64,000 bases of DNA. Source: DAOUKH01 sp964291475 (lineage in GTDB: Bacteria; Chloroflexota; Dehalococcoidia; SHYB01). Position numbers and translations under genes: made by a program. Where the stretch lies: assembly GCA_964291475.2 (NCBI GenBank), contig OZ220076.1, forward strand, positions 186,001 to 250,000, written 5' to 3'. This document shows positions 1-8,572 of the stretch, piece after piece (position 1 is the stretch's first letter; the number at the start of each line of letters is the position of its first letter). The notes under the pieces were generated by a model that worked only from the letters and a program-made list of their open reading frames with translations, had not been told where the DNA came from and ran no database searches.

Positions 1-342
1 GTCGTAGCCGAGCCCCATCGCCTCCAGCGTTCCCGGCGGCGTGTCCTCGATCAGGAGGTCGCTCGCCTCTACGAGGCGGCGGAAAACCTCTTGTCCGGCC
101 TCGTCCTCTAGGTTCAGCGTCATGCCCCGCTTGTTCACGTTCACGTAGTGGTGGACGAGGCTGAGCTCGGGGTCGGGGAGGTCGCCGGGGAAGGGGCCGC
201 GGCGGCGGGCGACGTCGCCCTCGGGCGGCTCGATCTTGATCACGTCGGCACCGACGTCGGCGAGCAGCTTGCCGCAAAACGGCCCCGCCACCAGCGAGGT
301 GTAGTCGAGGACTCGGAGTCCGTTCAGGAAGGGGATGCTCAT
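1..342 (-). CDS. CaiB/BaiF family CoA-transferase, N-terminal part (cut by window edge)
   Basis: Type III CoA-transferase, moving CoA between a carboxylic acid and an acyl-CoA. The 114 visible residues start MSIPFLNGLRVLDYT and carry the family's opening signature: VAGPFCGKLLADVGADVIKIEPP, present here in pieces around residues 17-40, then the RRGPFPGD and NKRGMTLNLE segments and the LIEDTPPGTLEAMGLGYD stretch typical of residues 95-115. The gene continues off the left edge, so about 70% is missing. It is divergent from the M24 peptidase gene at 478. Family assignment is firm. The substrate cannot be told from sequence. Confidence 0.9.
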   Translation of the reverse strand, partial: MSIPFLNGLRVLDYTSLVAGPFCGKLLADVGADVIKIEPPEGDVARRRGPFPGDLPDPELSLVHHYVNVNKRGMTLNLEDEAGQEVFRRLVEASDLLIEDTPPGTLEAMGLGYD

Positions 343-477
343 CGTCGGGCGGCGCGGCGGCGCCGTCCGAGCGATGATAGCACGCTCATTTGACCTGGGG
401 CGGGGGCGTTGCTAGGCTGCGCGGACGACGGGGCGGCGTAGTCCGACCCGCGCACCAGACCCTAAAGGACTTCCTCC

Positions 478-1692
478 ATGCCGCTGATGAATGAGCCTCG
501 GGCCAAGCAGAAGATTGAGGAGTACGGGCTGGACGCGCTCGTCGCGACGACGAAGCCCAACTTCCACTACATCGCGGGCTGGGACTCGGACTCCTGGCTC
601 TGGGGCCTGGGGAACATGGCCATCTACCCCGCCGACGACGACCAGAAGCCGGTCCTCCTGATCCCCAACAACGAGCTTGGCCTCCACGGCCTCGACCCCG
701 ATTGGAAGCCCGAGCTGCGCACCTTCGGCAAGGAGCTCTCCTTCGAGCTGCCCCCGGGCTACGAGCCGCATCCGGGTGAGCAGCGCTTCATCGACAACCA
801 CGCCGAGGGCAGCCAGCACAACTGGATGGACCGCCTCGAAGCCCTCGGTGAGACGCTCGTGGAAAAGGGCTACCGGAACGCCAGGATCGGCGTCGACGAC
901 CCGCGCATCGCCGAGTACCTGAAGGAGCAGGGCTACTCACAGGGCGAGATCGTCGACTCGCAGGCCATCTTCCGGGACATCCGCGTGGTCAAGACGCCGC
1001 AAGAGATCGAGATCATGCGCAAGGCGAACGAGATCAACCTCGCCGGCATGCTTGAAGTGAACCGGGCGGTGAAGGAAGGCGCGACCTGGAACGACGCGCT
1101 CATCGCCCACGACGTCTACCTCGCCAAGCACGACATCATGCGCACCGTCGGCGTGCGGATCAGCCGCGTCGGCAAGCTCGGCCTCTGCATGCTCCACCCC
1201 AAGGACTTCGAGGGCTACATGCCCAAGTCCGGCGACCTCGTGCGCTTCGACTTCGAAGGCATCTACGAGGGCTACTGGACGGACCTCGGACGGAGCTTCG
1301 TCATCGGCGAGCCGAACGACTACCAGCTTCGCATCTATAACGCGATACTCGAAGCACGCAACGAGGCCTTCCGCAACGCCAAGCCCGGCGTCTCCGCCAA
1401 CGAGCTCTGCTCGACGGCCCTGCAGAACATCGAGAAGTTCCGCGTGAAGACGGACACCGCCGGCCAGGGACGGCAGATGGCGTGGTCGCACGTCATCGGC
1501 CTCGAACTCTACGAGAAGTGGTGCTGGTACCCCCGCGGCGACTTCATCATGGAAGAGGGCATGGTCTTCAACTACGAGACGCCCTACGCGCAGATCGGCT
1601 TCGGCGGGATGCAGCTCGAGGACACGTTCCTCGTCACCAAGGATGGGGCGGTCGACCTCTCGCCGATGAACCGGGAGCTGGTGTCGATTTAG
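478..1692 (+). CDS. M24 family metallopeptidase (Xaa-Pro peptidase/creatinase-like)
   Basis: A 404-residue pita-bread-fold protein with an N-terminal creatinase-type domain (about 1-165) and a catalytic M24 domain (about 170-400). The five metal ligands of the fold can be placed: D258 and D269 in RFDFEGIYEGYWTDLGRSF, H338 in SHVIGLELYEKW, E367 in MVFNYETPY and E381 in MQLEDTF. The dinuclear metal site is therefore intact and the protein is probably a hydrolase of Xaa-Pro peptides or a creatinase/DMSP-lyase-type relative. The ATG follows a short leader with only a weak GGAC-type ribosome site. It is divergent from the CoA-transferase at the left edge. The exact substrate is unknown. Confidence 0.9.
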   Translation: MPLMNEPRAKQKIEEYGLDALVATTKPNFHYIAGWDSDSWLWGLGNMAIYPADDDQKPVLLIPNNELGLHGLDPDWKPELRTFGKELSFELPPGYEPHPGEQRFIDNHAEGSQHNWMDRLEALGETLVEKGYRNARIGVDDPRIAEYLKEQGYSQGEIVDSQAIFRDIRVVKTPQEIEIMRKANEINLAGMLEVNRAVKEGATWNDALIAHDVYLAKHDIMRTVGVRISRVGKLGLCMLHPKDFEGYMPKSGDLVRFDFEGIYEGYWTDLGRSFVIGEPNDYQLRIYNAILEARNEAFRNAKPGVSANELCSTALQNIEKFRVKTDTAGQGRQMAWSHVIGLELYEKWCWYPRGDFIMEEGMVFNYETPYAQIGFGGMQLEDTFLVTKDGAVDLSPMNRELVSI

Positions 1693-1765
1693 GGGGCAGC
1701 GCCCTTCGTGCCTAGCGGCGCGCGTCCTCCCTTCAGTCCCTCCCAGAGGAGCAACAGGAGTCCGG
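1693..1765. repeat. Degenerate copy of the intergenic GC-palindrome repeat
   Basis: Immediately after the M24 peptidase stop lies a worn version of the module seen intact at 30729, 37341 and 46426: a GGCAGCGCCC start, a GCGGCGCGCG block and a CCCTTCAGTCCCTCCCAGAGG block. The inner GCGGGCGC arm is disrupted. The rest of the gap to 1902 shows no gene or clear hairpin. Confidence 0.5.
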
Positions 1766-1902
1766 CGCGGATCCGGGTCGCTTTCCCCTCGCTTTACCAC
1801 GTCGGGCAATCCTATCCGAGGCCGCTTCATTGCATCTCGGTAGAGAAGACTTCCCACCTAGGTTGTAGACCTCACGCCGACCGCTTTGGTCCTTGCCGAC
1901 CT

Positions 1903-2365
1903 TCATTGAGCCATCTCGATGGTCCAGGAACCATCGGCCGCTATTCCCAAGACGCACGGCCCCGGGATAAGGTCGAAGGTACTAACACCGACCCTCAAAA
2001 CGACCGTCCCAGAGTAACGGCCTATCTCATTCGCTAGAGACTCGCGGCGTTCCTCATCGTCATACATCGCAACGGTGAAGTTGCGCTGCCCCTCCTGAGC
2101 CATGGTGATGCGATTGATGCCGGCGCTGAGAGTGCGGTCTACGACGGTATCCCCAGTACCGCTAGCCTTCCCCAGCAGTACCAGCGGTCGCGTGGATGCG
2201 GTTGAGAGCGGCGTGGGCCAGGTAATCGGCGTAGGAGTTGGCGGGAAGCTGGCCCGCATCTCCGACAGGAACTCCCGGACCGTCTCATAAATGACGCGCT
2301 CGCGCTCTTGCGGCGTACAGGAGACAACCAGGATCGCGGCCAAAACGATCAGTTAGGAACTTCAT
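1903..2365 (-). CDS. Small putative lipoprotein, frameshifted in its signal peptide
   Basis: No recognised family. Reading from ATG at 2365, the first codons give MKFL and then run out of frame. Removing one base near 2353-2354 restores a signal peptide (MKFLLIVLAAILVVSC) that closely matches that of the next lipoprotein (MKLLIVLAALLFVSC), ending in a VVSC lipobox. The mature part has a short PPTPTPITWPTP linker and then about 95 residues without known motif. As the sequence stands the frame could only start at an internal TTG (2343). The extra base may be a sequencing error or a real inactivation. The gene lies in tandem with the lipoprotein at 2414-3280, same strand. Confidence 0.6.
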
Positions 2366-2413
2366 CTCCCTCCCCTCATTCTCCGTAGCCGCGCGTGCCG
2401 CACTGAAGCATCG

Positions 2414-3280
2414 CTAATCCACGCCGATCCAGTTGGAGAGACAGGCGTAGACGTGCGTCTCCTCGAACTCTGAGGTCGCAGCGTGTAACCGGCACGTGAC
2501 GCTGTAGTAGCCGGCCTGCTCAATGACAATCGGTCGGACAAGTCCCCTCGGGAGCGTAGCGTGCTCCGGCGGGATCTCCAGCAGCCGAAGGTCTGGTCTG
2601 AGGTCAACCGCGTTGCGTAGGATCGTCCTCTCGCCGTCGAACTCGAACACGTAGATGGTCGAAGCGTCGTCGCCCACGGCCATCTGAATGTTGCTTATGA
2701 AGATGCCGAGATACGCGTCTTCAGAAGGTTCGTCCGCCCCCGGGAACTCCCTGTTAGTCACGTAGACCCAAAGGCCCGCCGCCTCTACGTGCGTTTCCGG
2801 TGCGGGCGTTGCCGTAGGCTGCACCGGAGTCGGTGACGGGATCGGAGTCGGGGTAGCCGTAGGCTCAGGCGTGGGCGTCGGCGTGTTCGTAGGGCTAGGG
2901 GTAGGAGTTGCCGTCACCACGACCACCACCGGCGTCGCCGTCTCCGTAGGCGTAGGCGTGGGCGTGGCCGTCACCACTATCACCACTTGCGTCGGCGTAG
3001 CGGTAGGTTCAGGAGTCTCGGTAGGCTCAGGGGTGGCAGTGGGCTGCGGTGTGGCCGTCACCACCACCACCACCGGCGTCGCCGTGGGGAGAGGAGTTGG
3101 AACGGGAGTCGCCGTGGGGAGAGGTGACGACGGGAAAGGTGTGTCGGTGGGCGTCGCCGGGAGAGGTGACGGTGTGGGCGTGGGAGCTTCGGTGGGATCA
3201 GGTGCTGCGGTAGCCGTTGGGTCGGTTACGCTGGAACAGGAGACGAACAGGAGCGCCGCCAGAACAATCAGGAGTTTCAT
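2414..3280 (-). CDS. Lipoprotein with long Thr/Pro-rich linker, unknown C-terminal domain
   Basis: A 288-residue predicted lipoprotein: signal peptide residues 1-14, lipobox FVSC with Cys15, then about 145 residues of Thr/Pro/Val repeats. The unit VVVVVTATP recurs at least three times, separated by PTPT or PEPT stretches, and is mirrored by near-direct DNA repeats between about 2880 and 3090. The last 125 residues form a globular domain with a YYSVTCRLH segment and a second Cys in YACLSNW, which may form a disulfide. I do not recognise this domain. The architecture suggests a surface-anchored domain held away from the membrane by a stalk. It is probably transcribed with the smaller lipoprotein at 1903-2365. 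Confidence 0.75.
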   Translation of the reverse strand: MKLLIVLAALLFVSCSSVTDPTATAAPDPTEAPTPTPSPLPATPTDTPFPSSPLPTATPVPTPLPTATPVVVVVTATPQPTATPEPTETPEPTATPTQVVIVVTATPTPTPTETATPVVVVVTATPTPSPTNTPTPTPEPTATPTPIPSPTPVQPTATPAPETHVEAAGLWVYVTNREFPGADEPSEDAYLGIFISNIQMAVGDDASTIYVFEFDGERTILRNAVDLRPDLRLLEIPPEHATLPRGLVRPIVIEQAGYYSVTCRLHAATSEFEETHVYACLSNWIGVD

Positions 3281-3372
3281 TCTCGATCTCTCATCTTAGA
3301 CTGGGAGAGGCGGAAGCAGCCAAGGGTGTGCCTGCGTTCTCCTCCAGAGGGGAGGGGGTTAACGGCGGCGGG

Positions 3373-3798
3373 CTACTCTCTGGGTTCGGCGAGGCCGAGT
3401 TGGAGCCAGGTGCCCAGGTCGTCCATGATGTCCCAGTGTTCGATGAACTTGCCGTCCTTGATGCGGAAGATGTCCATCGAGCGCTTGCGGACCTTCTTGC
3501 CCGTGGCGGGCAGGCCGAGGTACTCGCCGAGGTGGGTGGCTTCGGAGCTGGTGCGCACCCAGACCGCGTCTCCCTCGGCGCACATGTCCTCGATCACGAT
3601 CCGGCTGTCGGGGAAGGCCTCGGAGGCCTGGCGGAGGAACTGCTTGACGCCCTCGATCCCCGGCTTGAGGTTGTCCCGGTCGGGGTGATGGTGGACGTAG
3701 TCGGGCGAGAAGATCTCGTCGACCAGGTCGAGGTTCCAGCCGTTCAGCAGCTCGTCGAAGTGCCGGCGGACGAGGGCCTTGTTCTCTTCGATTCCCAT
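3373..3798 (-). CDS. SnoaL-like ester cyclase / NTF2-like protein
   Basis: A 141-residue NTF2-fold protein of the SnoaL-like polyketide cyclase/ester cyclase group. Its hallmarks are the opening ENKALVRRHFDELLNGWNLD, the FSPDYVHHHPD histidine cluster, the GVKQFLRQASEAFPD segment and the final IEHWDIMDDLGTWLQLG. The start at 3798 was chosen because AGGGGGAAAG sits just upstream and the residues match the family's N-terminus. A longer in-frame version to 3867 would add 23 residues encoded by repeat-like DNA. Members act as cyclases, isomerases or hydrolases on small molecules. The specific role is unknown. Confidence 0.85.
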   Translation of the reverse strand: MGIEENKALVRRHFDELLNGWNLDLVDEIFSPDYVHHHPDRDNLKPGIEGVKQFLRQASEAFPDSRIVIEDMCAEGDAVWVRTSSEATHLGEYLGLPATGKKVRKRSMDIFRIKDGKFIEHWDIMDDLGTWLQLGLAEPRE

Positions 3799-3837
3799 GT
3801 CTTTCCCCCTAAGTGATGCGTACTCTTGGCCACTTAG

Positions 3838-4105
3838 CGCGAGGGCGCCGGAGGGGCGCCCGCACACCTACGCCGCGCGCTCTCTTAGTCTCTCCCAAAG
3901 AGGACCTTGGCGTAGCCTTGGGCCTAACCCCCCGCGAGCCGTTCGGGGGATAGGAACGGGCGATTCGCGAATCGCCCCTACAGGGGAGGGGAGAAGACCC
4001 CACCCACACCCCTGGGCAACCACGAGGGTTGCCCCTACATGGACGGTCCCCTGCGGGCGTCGCGCGTTGTGCAAAGGTCTCCAACGGGGGAGAGGCCGGA
4101 AGCTG
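3838..4105. repeat. Composite intergenic palindrome repeat (GGGCGATT and GGGCAACC hairpin modules)
   Basis: This gap holds several modules of the repeat family found through the window. There is a GCCGGAGGGGCGCC block and a degenerate CTCTCTTAGTCTCTCCCAAAG block. A perfect palindrome with arms GGGCGATTC/GAATCGCCC spans 3958-3977, followed by CTACAGGGGAGGG. A second hairpin with arms GGGCAACC/GGTTGCCC spans 4014-4034, followed by CTACATGGACGG. A closing GGGGGAGAGGCCGGAAG lies near 4085-4101. No coding signal is convincing here. Confidence 0.8.
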
Positions 4106-4110
4106 GGGGC

Positions 4111-4896
4111 TTAGAGCATGTGGGCGCCGCCGTCGACCATGAAGGTCTGGCCGGTGACGTAGTCGGCGTCCTCGCTGCAGAGGAAGACGGCGGTGCGGCC
4201 GATGTCGCGCTCCGGGTCGCCGACGCGGCGCATCGGAATCTGGGCGGCGCGCTGTTGGATCCACTCCTCGGGGTCTTCGCCTTCTGCGACGAGGGCGTTT
4301 TGCGGCGTGAGCGCGGAGGGGGAGATGTTGTTGACGTTGATGCCGTGCTTGCCCCATTCGACGGCAGCGGTGCGGGTGAGCGCCCGGATCGCCTCCTTGT
4401 TGGCGTTGTAGTCGGCGGCGCCCGGCCAGCCGATGATGCCCATGATCGACGCGAAGTTGACGATCTTGCCGCCGCGGTCCTTCATGTGGGGGAAGACGGC
4501 CTTGCAGCAGAACCAGCTAGCGCGCGCGCCGGTGTCGAACGACTCGTTCCACCACTCCTCGGGAATCGACTCAACCGGCGACCCCTGATGCGCGCTCGAT
4601 GCGCCCGTCCAGCTCTGGGCCGCGTTCACCAGGATGTCGACCTGGCCGAAGCGTTCCAGGGTCTGGGCGACCATGTCCTTCACCTGCTCCTCGTCGGCGA
4701 CGTCGACGGTGAGCGCCATGCCGTCGCCTTCGAGTTGGCGCACCTGTTCCAGGGCGGCCTCGGCGGCGTCCTCATAGCGGTCGACGACGACCACCTTCGC
4801 GCCTTCCTTGACGAAGGCCCGGACGATCCCGCGGCCCACGTGGCCGCCGCCTCCGGTGACGATCGCGACTTTTCCGTCCAACATGCCGACTGCCAT
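4111..4896 (-). CDS. Short-chain dehydrogenase/reductase (SDR), FabG-like
   Basis: A 261-residue classical SDR, an NAD(P)-dependent alcohol/ketone oxidoreductase. The Rossmann motif TGGGGHVGRG is at residues 14-23, an acidic VVDR at 38-40 hints at NAD preference, and NAAQ is at 91-94. Catalytic Ser150 and the YNANK motif (Tyr163, Lys167) are intact, as is the C-terminal TGQTFMVDGG. It starts 16 bp downstream of the amidohydrolase stop on the same strand and is probably cotranscribed with it. Substrate unknown. Confidence 0.92.
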   Translation of the reverse strand: MAVGMLDGKVAIVTGGGGHVGRGIVRAFVKEGAKVVVVDRYEDAAEAALEQVRQLEGDGMALTVDVADEEQVKDMVAQTLERFGQVDILVNAAQSWTGASSAHQGSPVESIPEEWWNESFDTGARASWFCCKAVFPHMKDRGGKIVNFASIMGIIGWPGAADYNANKEAIRALTRTAAVEWGKHGINVNNISPSALTPQNALVAEGEDPEEWIQQRAAQIPMRRVGDPERDIGRTAVFLCSEDADYVTGQTFMVDGGAHML

Positions 4897-4912
4897 AGTC
4901 TCGCCTCGCGTC

Positions 4913-6604
4913 CTAGTTCGCGCCGGGGAGCACGCGGCCCGGCCATGCGCCGGTGTGCTCGCCGTCTTCGATCACGATTTCGCCGTTCACCATCACCGCC
5001 TTCACGCCCTCCGCCCGCTGGATGATGCGCTTGGCCCCGCCGGGGAGGTCGGGCCGAAGCTCGCGGGGGAGCGCGTCGAGGCGGTCGGCGTCGAACATCA
5101 CGATGTCCGCCGCCTTGCCCTGGGCCAAGACGCCGCGGTCGGTGAGGCCGAGCACGTTCGCCGGCATGGAGGTGAGCCGGCGGACGGCCTCCTCGAAGCT
5201 CATCACGCCGACCTCGCCGACCCAGTGCCGCAGGAAGAGGGCGATGAAGTCCACGCCGCAGTCCATGTCCAGGTGCGCGCCGGCGTCGGAGACGCCGGGC
5301 AGGCAGTAGGGCGACTTGATGATCTGTTCCACCGCGGCGGGGTCGCCGTTCATCATGCCCTTGAAGAGGAAGCGTGTCTGGAGGTCCTCTTCAAGCGCCA
5401 TGTCGAGGAAGTAGTCGACCGGGTGCTTGCCCGCCTCGGCGGCGAGCTCGAGGACGAGGCGCCCCTCCGTGGCCTTGTTGTGGGGGAGGTTGGTGCGCTC
5501 CACCCGCATGAGCCGGTTCCGGTTGACCATCGTCCCCATCGCGGGCGGCGCGTCGAACTCTTCGCGGAGCTTGGCGCGGTGCGCGGGGTCGGCGAGCAGG
5601 CGGCACTTCTCGGCGTGGGGCTTCTTCAGCGTCTCACGCCACGTGGGGAAGGTGTCGAACATGGTGGTGTGGTTCAGGTTCAGTTCCAAGTCGAGGCTCT
5701 GGCACTTGGAGACGGCGTAGATGTTCGCCCCCTTGCCAACCGCCTCCTCCATGAAGGCGAGCAGGTTGCGCCACTCGTCGGGCATGTCCCAGCGGTGCTG
5801 GAACTGGTTCCAGATGACGGGGCGGCCGGTCTTGTCGCTGAGGTCGACGAGGAAGGCGCGGAACTCGGGCGAGATGTGCGACGCGCCGGGGAAGGGCGAG
5901 ACCGTGATGATGCCGCGCCCCTTCTGGCGCAGCACGTCGCCGAGGGCGTAGATCTCTTCGAGCTCGGCCTTCTGGCTCGGCACGGCGCGGCCGTCCACGC
6001 CCTGCTGGAAGCTGGCCTTCAGCGTCGAGAGGCCCACCGCGCCCGCGTCCATCGCCAGGGCGAGGTGGCGCTGCATCTCGCCGACCTCTGCATCGGTCGC
6101 GGCGCGGTCCTGCGAGTCGGGGCCCATGACGAAGTAGCGCAGCGGCGAGTGCGCCACCTGCGCCGCGACGTTGACCCCGAGCCGGCGGCCCAAGAAGTCG
6201 AGGTAGTCGGGGAAGCTCTCCCATTCGAAGGGGACGCCCTCCTGGAGCACGTTGAGGGGCATGCCCTCGACGCGGGCCATGAGGCGGGTCAGGTAGTCGA
6301 CGTGCTCCGCCCGCGCCGGCGCGAGTCCGTAGCCGCAGTTGCCGGTGAGGACGGTGGTGACGCCGTGCCAGCAGGAGGAGGTGGCGAGCCGGTCCCAGCA
6401 GAGTTGGGCGTCGTAGTGGGTGTGGGTGTCGAAGAAGCCGGGGGTGACGGTGAGGCCGTCGGCGTCGATCACCCGCTTGGCGGGGCCGCTCACGTCGCCG
6501 ACGCCGGCGATGCGCCCCTCGCTCACGGCGACGCCGCCATAGCGGGCGGCCGCGCCCGTTCCGTCCACGATGCGCGCGTTTTCAATCAGGACATCGACGG
6601 CCAT
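4913..6604 (-). CDS. Amidohydrolase family protein (N-acyl-D-amino-acid deacylase-like)
   Basis: A 563-residue metal-dependent amidohydrolase of the D-aminoacylase group (Amidohydro_3). The first metal-site motif DTHTHYD is near residues 58-64, preceded by the TVTPGFFD turn. The NCGYGLAPAR segment follows near 94-103 and the GAHLDMD stretch is near the C-terminal third. A small beta-sandwich is formed by the two ends (ARIVDGTG at the N-terminus, VMVNGEIVIEDGEHTGAWPGRVL at the C-terminus). Such enzymes remove acyl groups from N-acyl-amino acids or open cyclic amides. It heads a probable two-gene operon with the SDR at 4111. Confidence 0.9.
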   Translation of the reverse strand: MAVDVLIENARIVDGTGAAARYGGVAVSEGRIAGVGDVSGPAKRVIDADGLTVTPGFFDTHTHYDAQLCWDRLATSSCWHGVTTVLTGNCGYGLAPARAEHVDYLTRLMARVEGMPLNVLQEGVPFEWESFPDYLDFLGRRLGVNVAAQVAHSPLRYFVMGPDSQDRAATDAEVGEMQRHLALAMDAGAVGLSTLKASFQQGVDGRAVPSQKAELEEIYALGDVLRQKGRGIITVSPFPGASHISPEFRAFLVDLSDKTGRPVIWNQFQHRWDMPDEWRNLLAFMEEAVGKGANIYAVSKCQSLDLELNLNHTTMFDTFPTWRETLKKPHAEKCRLLADPAHRAKLREEFDAPPAMGTMVNRNRLMRVERTNLPHNKATEGRLVLELAAEAGKHPVDYFLDMALEEDLQTRFLFKGMMNGDPAAVEQIIKSPYCLPGVSDAGAHLDMDCGVDFIALFLRHWVGEVGVMSFEEAVRRLTSMPANVLGLTDRGVLAQGKAADIVMFDADRLDALPRELRPDLPGGAKRIIQRAEGVKAVMVNGEIVIEDGEHTGAWPGRVLPGAN

Positions 6605-6674
6605 GGCGTCCCTCCTGCGCTCTCCTGACGGCGCCGCGCGTATGGTAGCACGGACGCGCGGGACGCGCGGACGC

Positions 6675-8432
6675 CTAGGCGCTGGAGGCTTCCTCGGGAA
6701 GGGGATACACCAACGTCGTCGGGTTGTTGGAGTACCAACCGAACCAGAAGGCGTTGTTGGTGGGAATGCGCGTCAGGGGGGCCGAGCCGTCGCCGGGGAC
6801 GAGGGCCTCCTCCGTCACGCGCCAGGTGACGCCGTTGGAGTCGACGATGGTGCGCGCCCCGAGCTCGCCGCCAAGCTGTTCGTCGAAGGTGATGCGGGCG
6901 CCATCGCGGTCGGCCAGGTAGGCGCGGGCCCCGCCCTGCAGCGGGTCGGTCACGACGACAAGGCCGTTGTCGCCGATGGCATCGTTGTACACCGGCGCCT
7001 CCATGAGCGCGCGCAGGTAGTAGGCCTTGGGGACGCCGCCCAGGATAACGCCGAGCACCTGCGCCTTGGTCGGGAGCAGCTCGCTTTGCAGCCAAACGGG
7101 AAACATGGTGCCCGAGCTGTTGAAGTAGTCGAAGTAGATCGCGAAGGGATCGTCTTCCGGCACGTAGAAGTCGGACTGGTAGACGCCCGTGATTTGGCTC
7201 AGCACCGTGGTGTCGGGATGGCCCGCCTTCCACTCGCCCCACGTCGTGACGACAATCGGGAGTTTCTTGAGCCGGATGCCGCTGTTCACCAACGGCCCGA
7301 TGACGGGCTCGCCCAAGAACTGGCGCCACAGGGTCTCCGTCGCCCGGTCGTACATCAGCTTGTTGCTGCGGTAGAGCATGCCGGACGTGCCGAATTCGAT
7401 GGGCTGGTCGGATATCTCGGGGATGTCGGTGGAATACACGATTCCAGCGCCGCAGAGCGTTCAGTAGGCGAGGGCGAAGGGCTCGCCTCCCAACGTGTCG
7501 TTGACCATTTCATGGGCGTTGACGATGCGCAGCGGGTAGGCGCGGTGCTCGCCGTTGATCGAGACGCCGAAGACACGGTCGGCGGGCGAAAGGTACTCTG
7601 CGCCGGGGTCGTCGGCCGAAATCGTCGGCGGGTACCGGAGGTCGGGGATCCCGTCCTTGCGAACGCCGCCCCAGACGATCTCCTCGACGCGGATGCGGGC
7701 ATCCTGTCCGGCGTTGCCCAGGAGGGCCGCCATGTCGGGGTCGATGCGGCCGAAGAGCTCCTTCTTGAACTCGACGTATTCGGTCGGCGGAGTGATCTCG
7801 TCATGCTCTCCCAGCCAGATGATCCACTCGCGCCAATCGCGGCTCGTGTACTCCTCGCCGGTAAGGGTCCGCAGCGCCTCCAAGATGGCCTCTATGCCGG
7901 CCGGATGGAAGTAGGTCGGCGTGAAGTACCACTCGAGCAGCACGGGGATATAGCTCCGGTCGCCGCTGGCGCCCATCGAGGCGAAGGCGTCGGGCTGGAA
8001 CATCGGCTCGCTTTCGAGGCTTTCCCACATCAGCGCATTCCGGTCGGCCTCGATCTGCTCCTCCGGCGGCAGCGTGGGACGGGGGGTGGCGGAGGACGCC
8101 GGAGTCGCCGTGGCTTCGGCGACGGCGGGGACCGTCGTTGGGGTGGGACGCGGCCCCGCCGGAGTCGCCGCGGACGTCGCGGGCGGCGCCGCGGTGGCGG
8201 TCGGGGAAGTGGGGGCAGCGGTGTCTGTCGGCCCCGCGGGGGGAGCCGTCGGCGCGGGGGCCGTCGTCGGATCGCCGGCGGCGTCGGCCGGCGGCGTTGT
8301 GGCCTCCGGCGCGGCGGTGGGCGTGGGGACGGCCGGCGTCGAGGTCTCCTCGCCGCCGGAGCACGCCGCGGCGAGGAGAACGAGGGTCCCCGCCGCGATG
8401 CCGACCCGCCATGTCGCTGTCCGAATGCTCAT
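6675..8432 (-). CDS. DUF3179 lipoprotein with in-frame TGA: candidate selenoprotein (U-x-x-C)
   Basis: Read through, this encodes 585 residues: lipoprotein signal (lipobox LAAAC, Cys24), a Pro/Ala/Thr-rich linker to about residue 130, an alpha-helical region, then a DUF3179 domain. The DUF3179 part runs from DRVFGVSINGEHRAYPLRIVNAHE across an in-frame TGA (7461-7463, codon 324) into TLCGAGIVYS, FGTSGMLYRSNKLMYDR and TTWGEWKAGHPDT. In this family the TGA position is the first Cys of a conserved CxLC motif, so read-through would give Sec-Thr-Leu-Cys. Frame is kept on both sides, with no indel. A hairpin suited to a bacterial SECIS lies just downstream. The alternatives are a nonsense mutation, giving a 323-residue truncated product, or a base-call error. 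The function of DUF3179 is unknown; the CxxC suggests redox chemistry outside the membrane. No selA, selB, selC or selD is in the window. Confidence 0.75.
7430..7463 (-). promoter_or_regulatory. Candidate selenocysteine insertion site: TGA codon plus SECIS-like hairpin
   Basis: On the minus strand the TGA (7463-7461) is followed after 14 nt by TGGAAT-CGTGT-ATTCCA (7446-7430), a perfect 6-bp stem with a 5-nt loop that has G in its second position. The loop begins 20 nt after the TGA. As I recall them, bacterial SECIS elements lie immediately 3' of the UGA with the apical loop roughly 16-37 nt away and a G early in the loop, so this fits. The stem uses GGA (Gly) and TAT (Tyr), unusual third positions at this GC content; the preferred GGC and TAC would destroy it. 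Confidence 0.6.
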
Positions 8433-8572
8433 CTTGGCCTTGTCTAAGCATACGCGATTGGCCGGATTTGGGTTTCGGCAGCCCCGGCGGAGCTTTACAA
8501 AGCAGAGGAGGGGCCGTATAAACAGCCTGCGCCAGCCCCTGGGCCCGCGCCGACCCGTCCCCGGAGGCCTCC

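Noticed and set aside
1708..2037. Small plus-strand frame after the M24 peptidase
   Set aside because: No motif, begins inside the degenerate repeat, overlaps the lipoprotein on the other strand.
2871..3090. Regularly repeated GTCACCAC/GGCGTCGCCGT units that could suggest a CRISPR or tandem array
   Set aside because: They are the coding repeats of the Thr/Pro linker of the lipoprotein, with no unique spacers. No CRISPR array was found in the window.
3809..4357. Frames of 60-180 codons in the 3.8-4.4 kb gap
   Set aside because: Arg/Pro-rich shadows of the palindrome repeat and of the SDR gene.
4808..6628. A 606-codon open frame on the plus strand opposite the amidohydrolase
   Set aside because: Composition is that of a shadow frame (Val/Gly/Ala/Arg/His-rich, no motif); the opposite strand encodes a complete amidohydrolase. 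Similar long shadows at 6570-8447, 30918-32297, 8074-9627 and 21680-23329 were rejected for the same reason.
7461..8432. Treating the DUF3179 N-terminal half as a complete gene
   Set aside because: The conserved DUF3179 core lies after the TGA in the same frame, so the half protein would lack the domain.
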